A DNA stretch of 44,674 nt, from positions 1 to 44,674 of the forward strand of contig NZTP01000007.1 in the NCBI GenBank assembly GCA_002696485.1, written 5' to 3'. The stretch comes from Altibacter sp. GTDB lineage: Bacteria > Bacteroidota > Bacteroidia > Flavobacteriales > Flavobacteriaceae. Below the pieces are notes generated by a model, which saw nothing but the letters and a program-made list of their open reading frames with translations, did no database searches and was not told the DNA's origin. The first letter of the stretch is position 1. The number at the start of each line of letters is the position of its first letter. Position numbers and translations under genes: made by a program. Below are positions 34,400-42,904 of the stretch, piece by piece.

Positions 34400-35389
34400 A
34401 TGCCCTCTCGCAATCTCGCACAATATCTCGTTGTAACATTGAAAGGACTGGCTATGGGTGCTGCCGACGTCGTTCCCGGCGTTTCCGGTGGAACCATAGC
34501 ATTTATTTCAGGCATCTATGAGGAACTTATTGCTACCATACATGCCATCGACCTTGGTTTTTTCAAACTTTGGAAACAGAATGGTTTTCTTGCCGCCTGG
34601 AAACATTACAATCTAGGTTTTTTAACGGCCTTGTTCTTAGGAGTGGCTATTAGCATCCTGTCCTTCGCAAAACTAATCACTTGGCTCTTAGAGTTCCATC
34701 CTATTCTTGTTTGGTCATTCTTTTTCGGATTGGTGATCGCAAGTATTTTATTTGTGGGCAAGCAAATAGCTCGGTGGAACGGGAAAGTGATCGTTGCATT
34801 GCTTCTGGCAGCTGTTTTTGCCTATCTCATAACATTGGCAAAACCACTTGGATCGATGGATAGTGTTTGGTTCTTGTTCTTTGCCGGTTTTATAGCGATC
34901 ATAGCCATGATACTTCCCGGAATCTCAGGTGCCTTTATTTTACTATTACTAGGAGCTTACCAAGCAATCATAGGTACCTTAAGCGATTTGGGCGAAGGAA
35001 TCTCAAAGGCGAACTGGGACATCTTTTCGCAAGCCCTTTTAAAGATATGTATCTTTGGATTAGGCGCTATCGTTGGAATTAAAGTATTCTCACGGGTTCT
35101 TAATTGGATGTTCAAACATCATAAGAACATGATCTTGGCAGTCTTAACCGGATTTATGATAGGTGCACTCAATAAAATTTGGCCTTGGAAGGAAGTGCTT
35201 TCCTATCGCACCAGCCACGATGGACTTCAAGTACCTTTTATTGAAAGAAGCATCCTTCCAACCCAATATACTGAGGACCCACAACTGTTGATGGCCTTGG
35301 TCTTCATTGTTCTAGGTTTTTTGAGCATCTTTGTCCTTGAACGTATTGCTGTTGGAAAAAAGAAACATCATGAAATTGAAGAACAGTAA
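34400..35389 (+). CDS. DUF368 (PopT-type) membrane protein, first copy
   Basis: 329 aa from the ATG at 34400; seven codons of upstream open frame from a TTG are rejected. Eight or so transmembrane segments. Two inverted, related motifs mark the family: AMGAADVVPGVSGGT in the first half and AMILPGISGAFIL in the second, pointing to an inverted-repeat transporter. DUF368 proteins (PopT) have been shown to flip undecaprenyl phosphate back across the inner membrane, so a lipid-carrier recycling role in wall and surface glycan synthesis is likely. The second copy starts 69 bp downstream. Confidence 0.88.
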   Translation: MPSRNLAQYLVVTLKGLAMGAADVVPGVSGGTIAFISGIYEELIATIHAIDLGFFKLWKQNGFLAAWKHYNLGFLTALFLGVAISILSFAKLITWLLEFHPILVWSFFFGLVIASILFVGKQIARWNGKVIVALLLAAVFAYLITLAKPLGSMDSVWFLFFAGFIAIIAMILPGISGAFILLLLGAYQAIIGTLSDLGEGISKANWDIFSQALLKICIFGLGAIVGIKVFSRVLNWMFKHHKNMILAVLTGFMIGALNKIWPWKEVLSYRTSHDGLQVPFIERSILPTQYTEDPQLLMALVFIVLGFLSIFVLERIAVGKKKHHEIEEQ

Positions 35390-35458
35390 AAAAATACCAT
35401 TGCATCTGTAACCTAAACCCGAGTTTGAAACTTAAACGTTCGGCTTAAAAACGCTACC

Positions 35459-36481
35459 ATGTACGAAAAACGTTCCTTCGGAGATAAAGTTTGGCTCGTC
35501 TTAAAGGGTTTGGCTATGGGTGCTGCCAATAAGGTTCCCGGTGTTTCCGGCGGACTCGTGGCTTTTGTGGCAGGATTTTATGAGGAATTTATTTATTCCC
35601 TTCAGAAAATAAACAGAAAAGCCTTTGCCCTTCTAGTAAACGGCAGGTTTAAGAGTTTCTTTCGGTACGTTAACGGACGCTTTCTGGGTTTGCTTATACT
35701 GGGAATGGTGATAAGTTATTTTAGTGTTTCAAAGGTGCTTGATTATCTTATTGTACATTTTGAGTTGTATGTTTGGAGTGCTTTTTTCGGAATGATCATT
35801 GGCTCCATCTATTTTATCGCTAAAGACTTTGGTGAATGGAACAGAAAGTATGTAGCGTATCTGCTCTGTGGAATCCTAGCCGGAGTGAGTATTAGCTTTT
35901 TAGAGCCTGCACGGGAGAACAGCAACCTCTTTTTTGTTTTTTTCTGCGGAATTATAGGTGTTTCCGGTATGACCTTGCCGGGCCTTTCCGGATCTTTTAT
36001 TCTAATCCTCTTAGGAAATTATGTATTGTTACTAGTCGATTCGGTCAATGCGTTGTTCGATACCATTGCCGATATTTTCCAATGGGATTTCAGCTTTGTG
36101 GACAATACCGGAAGGATTGAATTGCTGAAAGTTCTGGTAGTCTTTGCGGTGGGGTCACTTGCAGGTTTGGTCTCTCTATCGCACCTTTTGGCGTATGTAT
36201 TAAAGCGTTTCAAAAAAGCCACCTATGCGGTGATCATTGGCTTTATTGCCGGTTCTTTGGGTGTGGTTTGGCCTTGGAAGGAAAAGCTCTTTGCCTACGA
36301 CCTTAGTGGTAAAGTTCAATTCGATGCCAATGGCAGAGAGATCATTATGGGGTACGATAGGTATTGGCCTTCAGAATTTTCGCTCGAAGTTGGTATTGCC
36401 ATTTTTTTTATCATTGTAGGAATATTATTAGTATTGAGTTTGGACTGGTACCAAAAAGCGAGAACCCAACAACATGGCTAG
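35459..36481 (+). CDS. DUF368 (PopT-type) membrane protein, second copy
   Basis: 340 aa. Clearly paralogous to the preceding gene: GLAMGAANKVPGVSGGLVAF against GLAMGAADVVPGVSGGTIAF, and GMTLPGLSGSFILILLG against AMILPGISGAFILLLLG. Elsewhere it has diverged strongly. The acidic Asp of the first motif is Asn here, and the following Val is Lys. It is membrane-spanning throughout, with the same predicted lipid-carrier transport role or a specialised one. The last eight bases overlap aroE, so it is co-transcribed with a shikimate enzyme. Confidence 0.88.
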   Translation: MYEKRSFGDKVWLVLKGLAMGAANKVPGVSGGLVAFVAGFYEEFIYSLQKINRKAFALLVNGRFKSFFRYVNGRFLGLLILGMVISYFSVSKVLDYLIVHFELYVWSAFFGMIIGSIYFIAKDFGEWNRKYVAYLLCGILAGVSISFLEPARENSNLFFVFFCGIIGVSGMTLPGLSGSFILILLGNYVLLLVDSVNALFDTIADIFQWDFSFVDNTGRIELLKVLVVFAVGSLAGLVSLSHLLAYVLKRFKKATYAVIIGFIAGSLGVVWPWKEKLFAYDLSGKVQFDANGREIIMGYDRYWPSEFSLEVGIAIFFIIVGILLVLSLDWYQKARTQQHG

Positions 36482-37205
36482 ATACGGTTTAGTAGGTAAG
36501 AACATAGAATACTCCTTCTCTCGAACGTTCTTTACGTATAAGTTTGAGAAGGAACAACGCCCGGATACCTATCAAAATTTCGATATCCAAACGGTAGCGG
36601 ACTTCCCAAAGATCCTTAAAAAATACAACGATTTGCGCGGACTCAATGTGACCATTCCATACAAAGAGGCTATTTTACCCTATCTCGATAAGGTCGACAA
36701 GGAAGCAGCAGCGATTGGGGCGGTCAATACTATCAAAATACATAAGGATGGTACTTTGGTAGGTTACAACACCGATCATTACGGATTTGCTAAAGCACTG
36801 GCAGACCTCTTGCCACTGCGCGCTAAGACAGCCTTGATTTTAGGAACCGGCGGCGCTTCCAAAGCAATTGCTTTTGTTCTGAAAGAGATGAACTTTGAAT
36901 ACCGTTTTGTGTCGAGAACACCCGCTCCTTCACAGTTGCGTTATACCGATGTGACCTCAGAAATGATTGCAAGGTATTTTCTCATCATAAACTGCACGCC
37001 TCTGGGAACATTTCCCAACACCGAAGCATTTCCTTCGCTTCCCTATCAAAGTCTAACAAAAGATCATCTTCTCTTCGATCTAATTTATAATCCTACACAA
37101 ACCGAATTTATGAAACGAGGCTTTGCCAAAGGAGCTCGCGTGTGCAACGGCATGAAAATGCTCGAATACCAAGCCAAGAAATCCTACAGTATCTGGAAAT
37201 CATAA
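36474..37205 (+). CDS. aroE: Shikimate dehydrogenase
   Basis: 243 aa, shorter than E. coli AroE (272), as is usual in Bacteroidota. Reduces 3-dehydroshikimate with NADPH in chorismate synthesis. Seen: substrate serines in YSFSRTFF, the catalytic Lys in NVTIPYKEAI, GAVNTIKI, the catalytic Asp in GYNTDHYGF, the dinucleotide loop LGTGGASKAI, NCTPLGTFPN and a late GMKMLEYQA. Overlap with the DUF368 gene suggests coupled translation. Confidence 0.95.
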   Translation: MARYGLVGKNIEYSFSRTFFTYKFEKEQRPDTYQNFDIQTVADFPKILKKYNDLRGLNVTIPYKEAILPYLDKVDKEAAAIGAVNTIKIHKDGTLVGYNTDHYGFAKALADLLPLRAKTALILGTGGASKAIAFVLKEMNFEYRFVSRTPAPSQLRYTDVTSEMIARYFLIINCTPLGTFPNTEAFPSLPYQSLTKDHLLFDLIYNPTQTEFMKRGFAKGARVCNGMKMLEYQAKKSYSIWKS

Positions 37206-37282
37206 ATTTCTTCAAAATTCACCCAAATTTCAAAGGGTTTCTTTGCCAAGTGCACAGTTGTTAGTATCTTGAACGTTCAAGA

Positions 37283-39445
37283 ATGACGAACCTAACATTG
37301 AAAGATATGTCTGACAAGAATAAAAGTGATATCCCTGAAGAAAAAGAATCGGCCGCTGCGAAAGAATCCTTAAAAAAGGAAGCTCTCGAAAGTGAGAATG
37401 GCATTGGTGAAGCCTTGCAGGAAGAGGTAGAAAAAGTTGCCGAAAAGAAACCGGAAACACCAAAGAAGGAGGCTGAGAGCCAAGAACTTGCTTCGGCCTT
37501 GGTAGAAGAAGCTGGGGCTCAAAAAAAGGAAAAAGCTTCAGAAGAAGAAGCTGCGCAATCTTCAGAAAAAGAGGTTACTGAAACTCCTTCGGAAGAAAAA
37601 GAAGAGAAATCTGCTACCGAAAAAGTTTCAGAAAAACCCGAAGGTGAGGAAGAGGACCACGCGCAGGAAGATGAGGAAGAAATAAGCTCATCGGACGAGG
37701 AGGAAGATGATGAGAACGACGATTCCGAAGCACAGACCGATTACCATTCCCTTACAAAGAAAGAACTTGTCGCAGAATTTGAAAAACTCTTAAAGTCGAA
37801 ACCCGTTCAGGAGATCAAGAATCAGGCAGAAGAGATCAAGACCGAGTTCAATGCAAAGTTCAATGAAGAACTGGAACAGAAGAAGGAAGCCTTTTTGGAA
37901 GAAGGCGGGAATATTATCGATTTTCAATATACCACACCTCTAAAAAAGGAATTCAATTCACTTTACTTTGACTATAAGGAAAAGCGCAACAATTATTACA
38001 AGAGCCTAAAGAAAGACCTGCAGGAAAACCTCAATAAACGTTTAGAGCTTATTGAAGAACTTAAAGGATTGCTCAATGCCGAAGAGAACATAAATACTAC
38101 CTACAAACACTTTAAAGACATACAGGATCGCTGGCACGTAGCAGGTGCCATTCCTCGCGACAAGTATAATATCGTTTGGAATACCTATCACCATCATGTT
38201 GAGAATTTTTACGATTTTCTCCATCTCAACCGTGAATTTCGAGACCTGGACTTTAAGCACAATCTCGAGCAAAAGTTAAAATTAATAGGACGTGCAGACG
38301 AGCTCGCACAGGAGAAGGACGTCAATAAAGCTTTCAGAGAGTTACAGATGCTCCATAAAATGTGGAAGGAAGATATTGGTCCCGTCGCCAAAGAATATCG
38401 CGAGGAAGTATGGGATAAATTTAGTGCTGCTACCAAGGTCATTCACGATAGGAGGCAAGAGCAGCTTGCCGAGATGGAGAAAGAATTTGTGGTCAATTAT
38501 GAAAAGAAAAAGGAATTGGTGGAAGAGATCGCTTCCATTACAGCCAACACAAAACCAAACCATCAATCTTGGCAAAATGCCATGAAAAAAGTACAAGCGT
38601 TACGCGATGCCTATTTTGCCCTCGGAAAGGTCCCTCGTGCTAACAACAAAGAGATCTGGAGCATGTTCAAGGATGCGACACGATCCTTCAATCATGAGAA
38701 AAATTCGTTCTATAAGAATCAGAAGAAGGAACAATACAAGAATCTTGAGAAGAAACTTGAATTGATAAAGATCGCAGAAGAACATAAGGACAGTGACGAC
38801 TTCAATGAGGTGACCCCTCTTATGAAGAAGATCCAAAGTGACTGGAAAAAGATTGGTCACGTACCGCGCAAGGACAGCGATAAAATCTGGAAACAATTTA
38901 AGGGTGCCTGCAACCATTATTTTGATCGCTTGCACGCACAAAAGAATCAAGCCAGCAAAGAAGAGAAAGAAAATCTGGAAATCAAACAACAACAACTGGA
39001 TACTCTCTCAAAATTTGAACTTAGCGATGATCCTAAAGAAGATCTTACGAAGATCAAACAGGCCATTAGCGCTTGGAAAAAGGTGGGGCGTGTACCGTAC
39101 AACAAAAAGGATATTGATCAGAAATTCAACACCACCTTGGACGGACTGTTCAAAAAACTCGATCTGAGTAAAAAAGAAGCCGATCTCATTAAGTTCGAGA
39201 ATAAGTTGAATAGCATGGTCTCACAGGAAGACGAGCGAAAACTTCAGAACGAACAATTCTTTATCACCAAAAAGATAAGTGAAACGAAAGATGAGATCAG
39301 GCAATTGGAAAATAATTTGGGCTTCTTCCAAGACGCTAAAAGTGATAATCCGTTAGTAAAAGAAGTACGCAAGAACATCGCAAAACATAAAGAACAATTG
39401 GAAGTTTGGAAGGAAAAACTTTCCAAGATAAAATCCTTACGTTAG
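37283..39445 (+). CDS. DUF349 repeat protein with acidic N-terminal tail
   Basis: 720 aa (an alternative start at 37307 would remove eight residues). Residues 1-150 are a disordered Glu/Lys/Ser-rich tail, very acidic by 115-150. Residues about 190-650 hold five DUF349 units, each with the W-x(2-5)-G-x-(V/I)-P/A-x...(I/V)-W-x-x-(F/Y) pattern: WHVAGAIPRDKYNIVW, WKEDIGPVAKEYREEVW, YFALGKVPRANNKEIW, WKKIGHVPRKDSDKIW and WKKVGRVPYNKKDI. The C-terminus is a coiled coil. The function of DUF349 is not established. It is cytoplasmic, and the gene stands 77 bp after aroE. Confidence 0.9.
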   Translation: MTNLTLKDMSDKNKSDIPEEKESAAAKESLKKEALESENGIGEALQEEVEKVAEKKPETPKKEAESQELASALVEEAGAQKKEKASEEEAAQSSEKEVTETPSEEKEEKSATEKVSEKPEGEEEDHAQEDEEEISSSDEEEDDENDDSEAQTDYHSLTKKELVAEFEKLLKSKPVQEIKNQAEEIKTEFNAKFNEELEQKKEAFLEEGGNIIDFQYTTPLKKEFNSLYFDYKEKRNNYYKSLKKDLQENLNKRLELIEELKGLLNAEENINTTYKHFKDIQDRWHVAGAIPRDKYNIVWNTYHHHVENFYDFLHLNREFRDLDFKHNLEQKLKLIGRADELAQEKDVNKAFRELQMLHKMWKEDIGPVAKEYREEVWDKFSAATKVIHDRRQEQLAEMEKEFVVNYEKKKELVEEIASITANTKPNHQSWQNAMKKVQALRDAYFALGKVPRANNKEIWSMFKDATRSFNHEKNSFYKNQKKEQYKNLEKKLELIKIAEEHKDSDDFNEVTPLMKKIQSDWKKIGHVPRKDSDKIWKQFKGACNHYFDRLHAQKNQASKEEKENLEIKQQQLDTLSKFELSDDPKEDLTKIKQAISAWKKVGRVPYNKKDIDQKFNTTLDGLFKKLDLSKKEADLIKFENKLNSMVSQEDERKLQNEQFFITKKISETKDEIRQLENNLGFFQDAKSDNPLVKEVRKNIAKHKEQLEVWKEKLSKIKSLR

Positions 39446-39451
39446 TAGATC

Positions 39452-40090
39452 ATGCCTGTGGTGCCATGTCTTTTGTGCCATAGCAGTGAGGTCGAGCTTC
39501 TAGGCACCTATGATACCATTTCGTATTGGAAATGTGACAATTGTAGTACCGTTTTTAAGGACCGCTCTGTTTTTTTAGATGCTGAATCCGAAAAAGGACG
39601 GTATCTACTCCATGAGAACGATGTGGAAGATCCCAATTATCAAAATTTTGTTGCCCCTATCGTAAAACGCATAACCGACACGTTCCGTCAAGGAGCATCC
39701 GGACTGGATTTTGGTGCAGGAACCGGACCGGTGATCTCCAAATTGCTTTCAGAAAAAGGGTATTCCATGCAGCTTTACGACCCCTTTTTTCATCCTAAAA
39801 CGACCGTACTTTCAGAAACCTACGATTTTATCGTAAGCTGTGAGGTGATTGAACATTTTCACCGTCCTTTAAAGGAATTTAAAGTATTATATAACCTAAT
39901 ACGCCCCGGCGGAGTCCTTTTTTGTATGACGGAACTTCTTCCGAAGAAACAATCATTCGAAACTTGGTATTACAAGAATGATCCTACGCATGTAGTCTTT
40001 TATTCTGAAGAAAATTTGCAGTGGATCCGTTCGCATCTGGGGTTTTCGAGTTTGAAGATCGAGGGACGGCTCAGCTATTTTACAAAATGA
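39452..40090 (+). CDS. Zinc-ribbon class I SAM methyltransferase
   Basis: 212 aa. The N-terminus carries paired CxxC knuckles (C6/C9 and C28/C31), a small zinc ribbon, then a Rossmann-type methyltransferase: SGLDFGAGTGPVISKL (motif I), YDFIVSCEVIEHFHRPLKEF (motif post-II) and LIRPGGVLFCMTE (motif III). The 'CEVIEHFHRP' form is usual in enzymes acting on small molecules or sugars. The substrate is unknown. It is six bases downstream of the DUF349 gene and convergent with mazG. Confidence 0.85.
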   Translation: MPVVPCLLCHSSEVELLGTYDTISYWKCDNCSTVFKDRSVFLDAESEKGRYLLHENDVEDPNYQNFVAPIVKRITDTFRQGASGLDFGAGTGPVISKLLSEKGYSMQLYDPFFHPKTTVLSETYDFIVSCEVIEHFHRPLKEFKVLYNLIRPGGVLFCMTELLPKKQSFETWYYKNDPTHVVFYSEENLQWIRSHLGFSSLKIEGRLSYFTK

Positions 40091-40142
40091 AAATTAGGAG
40101 TTAGAAAAAAATCCACAAACGCGCCTACCCAACTACGCCAAA

Positions 40143-40919
40143 CTACTTCAACTGCTTCGCTTCTTCCCAGTACACATCCATTTCGGCCAAGGTCATGTCT
40201 TTCATTGATTTCCCAATGGATTTCGCTTTGCTTTCAAGATACTGGAAGCGTTTTATAAATTTCTTATTGGTACGTTCCAATGCGTTCTCGGGGTCGACCT
40301 TTAGGAAGCGAGCATAGTTAATCATGGAAAATAGTACATCCCCAAATTCCGCTTCGATCTTTGCAGTATTCTCGGCAGCCACTTCCTGTTGTAGTTCTTC
40401 CAGTTCTTCTTGTAGTTTTTCAAAAACCTGTTTGGGTTCTTCCCAATCGAAGCCCACCCCGGCTACCTTATCTTGAATGCGATTTGCTTTTACCAAGGCA
40501 GGTAATGAATTAGGAACACCTTCGAGTACACTGCTTTTCCCTTCTTTTAACTTTAAATTTTCCCAGTTCTTTTTCACCTCGGCCTCATCGGCTACAGTGA
40601 TATCACCATAAATATGAGGGTGACGTGAGATGAGTTTTTCACAAATATCATTGGCGACATCGGCAATGTCAAAATCGTTTGTTTCACTTCCAATTTTTGC
40701 ATAGAAAATAATATGAAGTAGCAGGTCTCCCAGTTCCTTTTTAACTTCTTGAAGATCATTTTCAAGGATGGCATCGCCCAGTTCGTAGGTTTCCTCAATA
40801 GTCAGATGCCGCAAAGTAAGCATGGTTTGTTTCTTATCCCACGGACATTGCTCCCTGAGTTCGTCCATGATCGTGAGCAGTCGATCCAATGCAGCCAGTT
40901 GATCTTTTCTAGAGTTCAT
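40143..40919 (-). CDS. mazG: Nucleoside triphosphate pyrophosphohydrolase MazG
   Basis: 258 aa from the ATG at 40919; 12 further open codons upstream overlap the promoter box and are not conserved-looking. Two MazG domains: the first with CPWDKKQTMLTLRHLTIEETYELGDAI and ELGDLLLHIIFYAKI, the second with EELEELQQEV and EFGDVLFSMINYARF. EExxE and ExxD metal-binding patterns are visible in both. It hydrolyses NTPs to NMP and PPi, with house-cleaning and (p)ppGpp-related roles in E. coli. Confidence 0.94.
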   Translation of the reverse strand: MNSRKDQLAALDRLLTIMDELREQCPWDKKQTMLTLRHLTIEETYELGDAILENDLQEVKKELGDLLLHIIFYAKIGSETNDFDIADVANDICEKLISRHPHIYGDITVADEAEVKKNWENLKLKEGKSSVLEGVPNSLPALVKANRIQDKVAGVGFDWEEPKQVFEKLQEELEELQQEVAAENTAKIEAEFGDVLFSMINYARFLKVDPENALERTNKKFIKRFQYLESKAKSIGKSMKDMTLAEMDVYWEEAKQLK

Positions 40920-40924
40920 AAAAA

Positions 40925-40932
40925 CAAATGTA
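40925..40932 (-). promoter_or_regulatory. -7 promoter box of mazG
   Basis: On the minus strand TACATTTG is a perfect TAnnTTTG match, ending five nt before the mazG ATG. It implies a near-leaderless message and supports the chosen start. No TTG -33 element is evident. Confidence 0.45.
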
Positions 40933-40979
40933 ATAGAAATGCATTGGCCATGCACTTGTTCCTTTTAAAAAGTACTAAC

Positions 40980-41009
40980 AAAAAAACCTGTCGCTCGAAG
41001 AGTAACAGG
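40980..41009 (-). terminator. Intrinsic terminator of the DUF5606 gene
   Basis: Read on the minus strand, CCTGT (41009-41005) pairs with ACAGG (40991-40987), with a CTC/GAG inner pairing, followed by seven T. It lies 23 bp after the DUF5606 stop. Confidence 0.7.
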
Positions 41010-41032
41010 CCTTTGTTGTAGAGATTGAAACT

Positions 41033-41587
41033 TTATTTTTTCCTTGCAGACGTATTCTTTGCGGCGCCTCCCTTTTTTGCTGAAGATGCTTTTGGAGCAT
41101 CTGTCTTTGGCTTCGCAGCTTTGGGTGCCGTCTTTTTCTTTGGCTCTTTCGAAGCTGTTGCTTCAGAAGCCTCCTTCTCCTGTGGTGCATCCGTCTCAGT
41201 TTCAGAAAAATCGGTGATCCCGCTCTTATGCAATAAGTTATACCATTGGATTACCTTTTTGATATCACTTGCGTACACGCGATCCTCGTCGTAATCGGGG
41301 AGTACTTCGAAGAAATATTCCTCCAATTCATCCTTAGAAGCCTTGTGACTTAGTGCTGCCCCACCGCTCTCCTTCTCTGAAATCTTTTGGAACACTTCTC
41401 GCAACGGAACCTCTTCGGTAAGCGTATAGATGGCGATCTCTGAGAGCAAACTAACATTGTGTCGCGTACCTACGGGAATTTTCTTTCCATCGAGCAGTGA
41501 TTGGGCCACAAAACCATTTCGGGTTTGTGTCTTTAATTGATAAAGACCGGGTTTTCCGGCAATAGATAAGATCTTTTCTAAACTCAT
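41033..41587 (-). CDS. DUF5606 protein with Ala/Lys-rich tail
   Basis: 184 aa. The first 125 residues are the DUF5606 domain (MSLEKILSIAGKPGLYQLKTQ, LLSEIAIYTLTEEVPL, KVIQWYNLLHKSGI), a Bacteroidota family of unknown function. The last 55 residues change character to Ala, Lys, Pro, Thr and Ser with no hydrophobics (KKKTAPKAAKPKTDAPKASS). This resembles histone H1-like tails that bind nucleic acid in other bacteria. That tail function is inference. It lies upstream of a terminator and 89 bp after def. Confidence 0.82.
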   Translation of the reverse strand: MSLEKILSIAGKPGLYQLKTQTRNGFVAQSLLDGKKIPVGTRHNVSLLSEIAIYTLTEEVPLREVFQKISEKESGGAALSHKASKDELEEYFFEVLPDYDEDRVYASDIKKVIQWYNLLHKSGITDFSETETDAPQEKEASEATASKEPKKKTAPKAAKPKTDAPKASSAKKGGAAKNTSARKK

Positions 41588-41676
41588 AAAATTAGTCCTG
41601 TATAATTAACTGTCCTTTAAGTTATTTTAAAAGGAAGGTGCAAATATGCTTGGTTTCGTTTTTATTTCCAAAAGTG

Positions 41677-42267
41677 TTAACGTTTCTTTTTAGCAAGGGG
41701 AAAACGCATTCGGTATTTGGGTTCTATCTTGCCTTTGGAAATGTTCGCCAATTTCCCTTTGATCAAACGTTTTTTAAGAGGGGATAGTTTGTCGGTAAAT
41801 AAAATTCCTTCAATATGGTCATACTCATGTTGGATGATCCTTGCTACAATTCCTTCATATACCTCGGTATGCTTTTTAAAATCCTCGTCAAAGTATTCCA
41901 AGGTGATCTTAGGCTGCCGAAACACATCTTCGTTAATATCAGGAATGCTCAAACATCCTTCATTAAAGGCCCATTCGTCTCCTTCTTCCTGTACGATCTT
42001 GGCATTGATGAATACTTTTTTGAAGGTAGAAACAAATTTTTGTTCCTCTTCAGTAAGATCCTCGTCGTCTTCAAAAGGAGTGGCGTCCACGATGAACAAA
42101 CGAATTGGAACACCTATTTGAGGTGCCGCTAAACCTATGCCTCTCGCACCGTACATGGTGTCGAACATGTTCTCGATAAGCGCATCAAGCTTAGGATATT
42201 CCTTGGAGATCTCCTCTCCCCTTTTTCGAAGAACCGGATCTCCGTATGCTACTATGGGTAAAATCAT
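41677..42267 (-). CDS. def: Peptide deformylase
   Basis: 196 aa. Removes the formyl group from nascent proteins using a metal ion. The three family motifs are complete: GIGLAAPQIG (motif 1), EGCLSIP with the Cys ligand (motif 2) and QHEYDHIEG with both His ligands and the catalytic Glu (motif 3). An insert between motifs 1 and 2 (EDDEDLTEEEQKF region) is typical of Bacteroidota. It follows ruvX by 59 bp on the same strand. Confidence 0.97.
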   Translation of the reverse strand: MILPIVAYGDPVLRKRGEEISKEYPKLDALIENMFDTMYGARGIGLAAPQIGVPIRLFIVDATPFEDDEDLTEEEQKFVSTFKKVFINAKIVQEEGDEWAFNEGCLSIPDINEDVFRQPKITLEYFDEDFKKHTEVYEGIVARIIQHEYDHIEGILFTDKLSPLKKRLIKGKLANISKGKIEPKYRMRFPLAKKKR

Positions 42268-42326
42268 TTTAATAAATTGTTTCTAATGTATTCAATGGAG
42301 ACATGTACTTTTTGAGCTTTTAAAAA

Positions 42327-42743
42327 TTAGCGATTCAAAGTAAGCAAATAATCCTGTAAAAGTATGGTCGCGCTAATCTCGTCGATCAAAGCTTTATTTT
42401 GCCGCTGTTTTTTTTTGAGTCCGCTATCGATCATGGTTTGGAACGCCATTTTGCTTGTAAACCGTTCATCCACTCTTACTACCGGTACTGTTTTAAAGGT
42501 TTCTGAAAAAACTTTCAGAAATTTTTGAATCTCTTTCTCGACCTCGCTGTGGCTCCCATCTTTCTGCTTGGGTTCACCTACCAACACCAATTCAACCCCT
42601 TCCGAAGCAATGTACTTCTCTAAAAAAGGGATCAACTCGGCAGTAGCAACTGTGGTTAATCCGGAAGCAATTAGTTGTAATGCGTCTGTCACGGCTATGC
42701 CCGTGCGTTTCGTTCCAAAATCAATAGCGAGTATGCGTCCCAT
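42327..42743 (-). CDS. ruvX: Holliday junction resolvase-like RuvX/YqgF
   Basis: 138 aa from the ATG at 42743; 30 open codons upstream are rejected, because family members start M-G-R-I-L-A-I-D. RNase H-like fold with acidic catalytic residues in LAIDFGTKRTGIAV, VDERFTS and LIDEISATILLQDYL. Proposed roles are pre-16S rRNA 5' processing or junction resolution. It is divergent from dapD, with its own -7 box. Confidence 0.95.
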   Translation of the reverse strand: MGRILAIDFGTKRTGIAVTDALQLIASGLTTVATAELIPFLEKYIASEGVELVLVGEPKQKDGSHSEVEKEIQKFLKVFSETFKTVPVVRVDERFTSKMAFQTMIDSGLKKKQRQNKALIDEISATILLQDYLLTLNR

Positions 42744-42750
42744 TATGCTG

Positions 42751-42758
42751 CAAAAATA
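42751..42758 (-). promoter_or_regulatory. -7 promoter box of ruvX
   Basis: TATTTTTG on the minus strand is a perfect TAnnTTTG match, ending seven nt before the ruvX ATG. It supports the short start and a near-leaderless message. Confidence 0.5.
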
Positions 42759-42809
42759 AGGGTTTCGATAATAGTATGCTAAATAGTACATACATTTCAT
42801 TTTGACCTG

Positions 42810-42817
42810 TATCTTTG
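42810..42817 (+). promoter_or_regulatory. -7 promoter box of dapD
   Basis: TATCTTTG is a perfect TAnnTTTG match, 87 nt before the dapD ATG. The leader is long compared with other genes here, but I see no riboswitch-like structure in it. No TTG -33 element is found at the usual distance. Confidence 0.45.
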
Positions 42818-42904
42818 TACTACTAACGAACACTTTTCAGGACAACGCGGGGCATCAAAACAGATAACAATCCCGGTTTCTTGAGAACTCTATTCCAATC
42901 GTAC

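Noticed and set aside
42744-42833. Upstream extension of ruvX
   Set aside because: The added residues are not RuvX-like and the perfect -7 box lies inside them.
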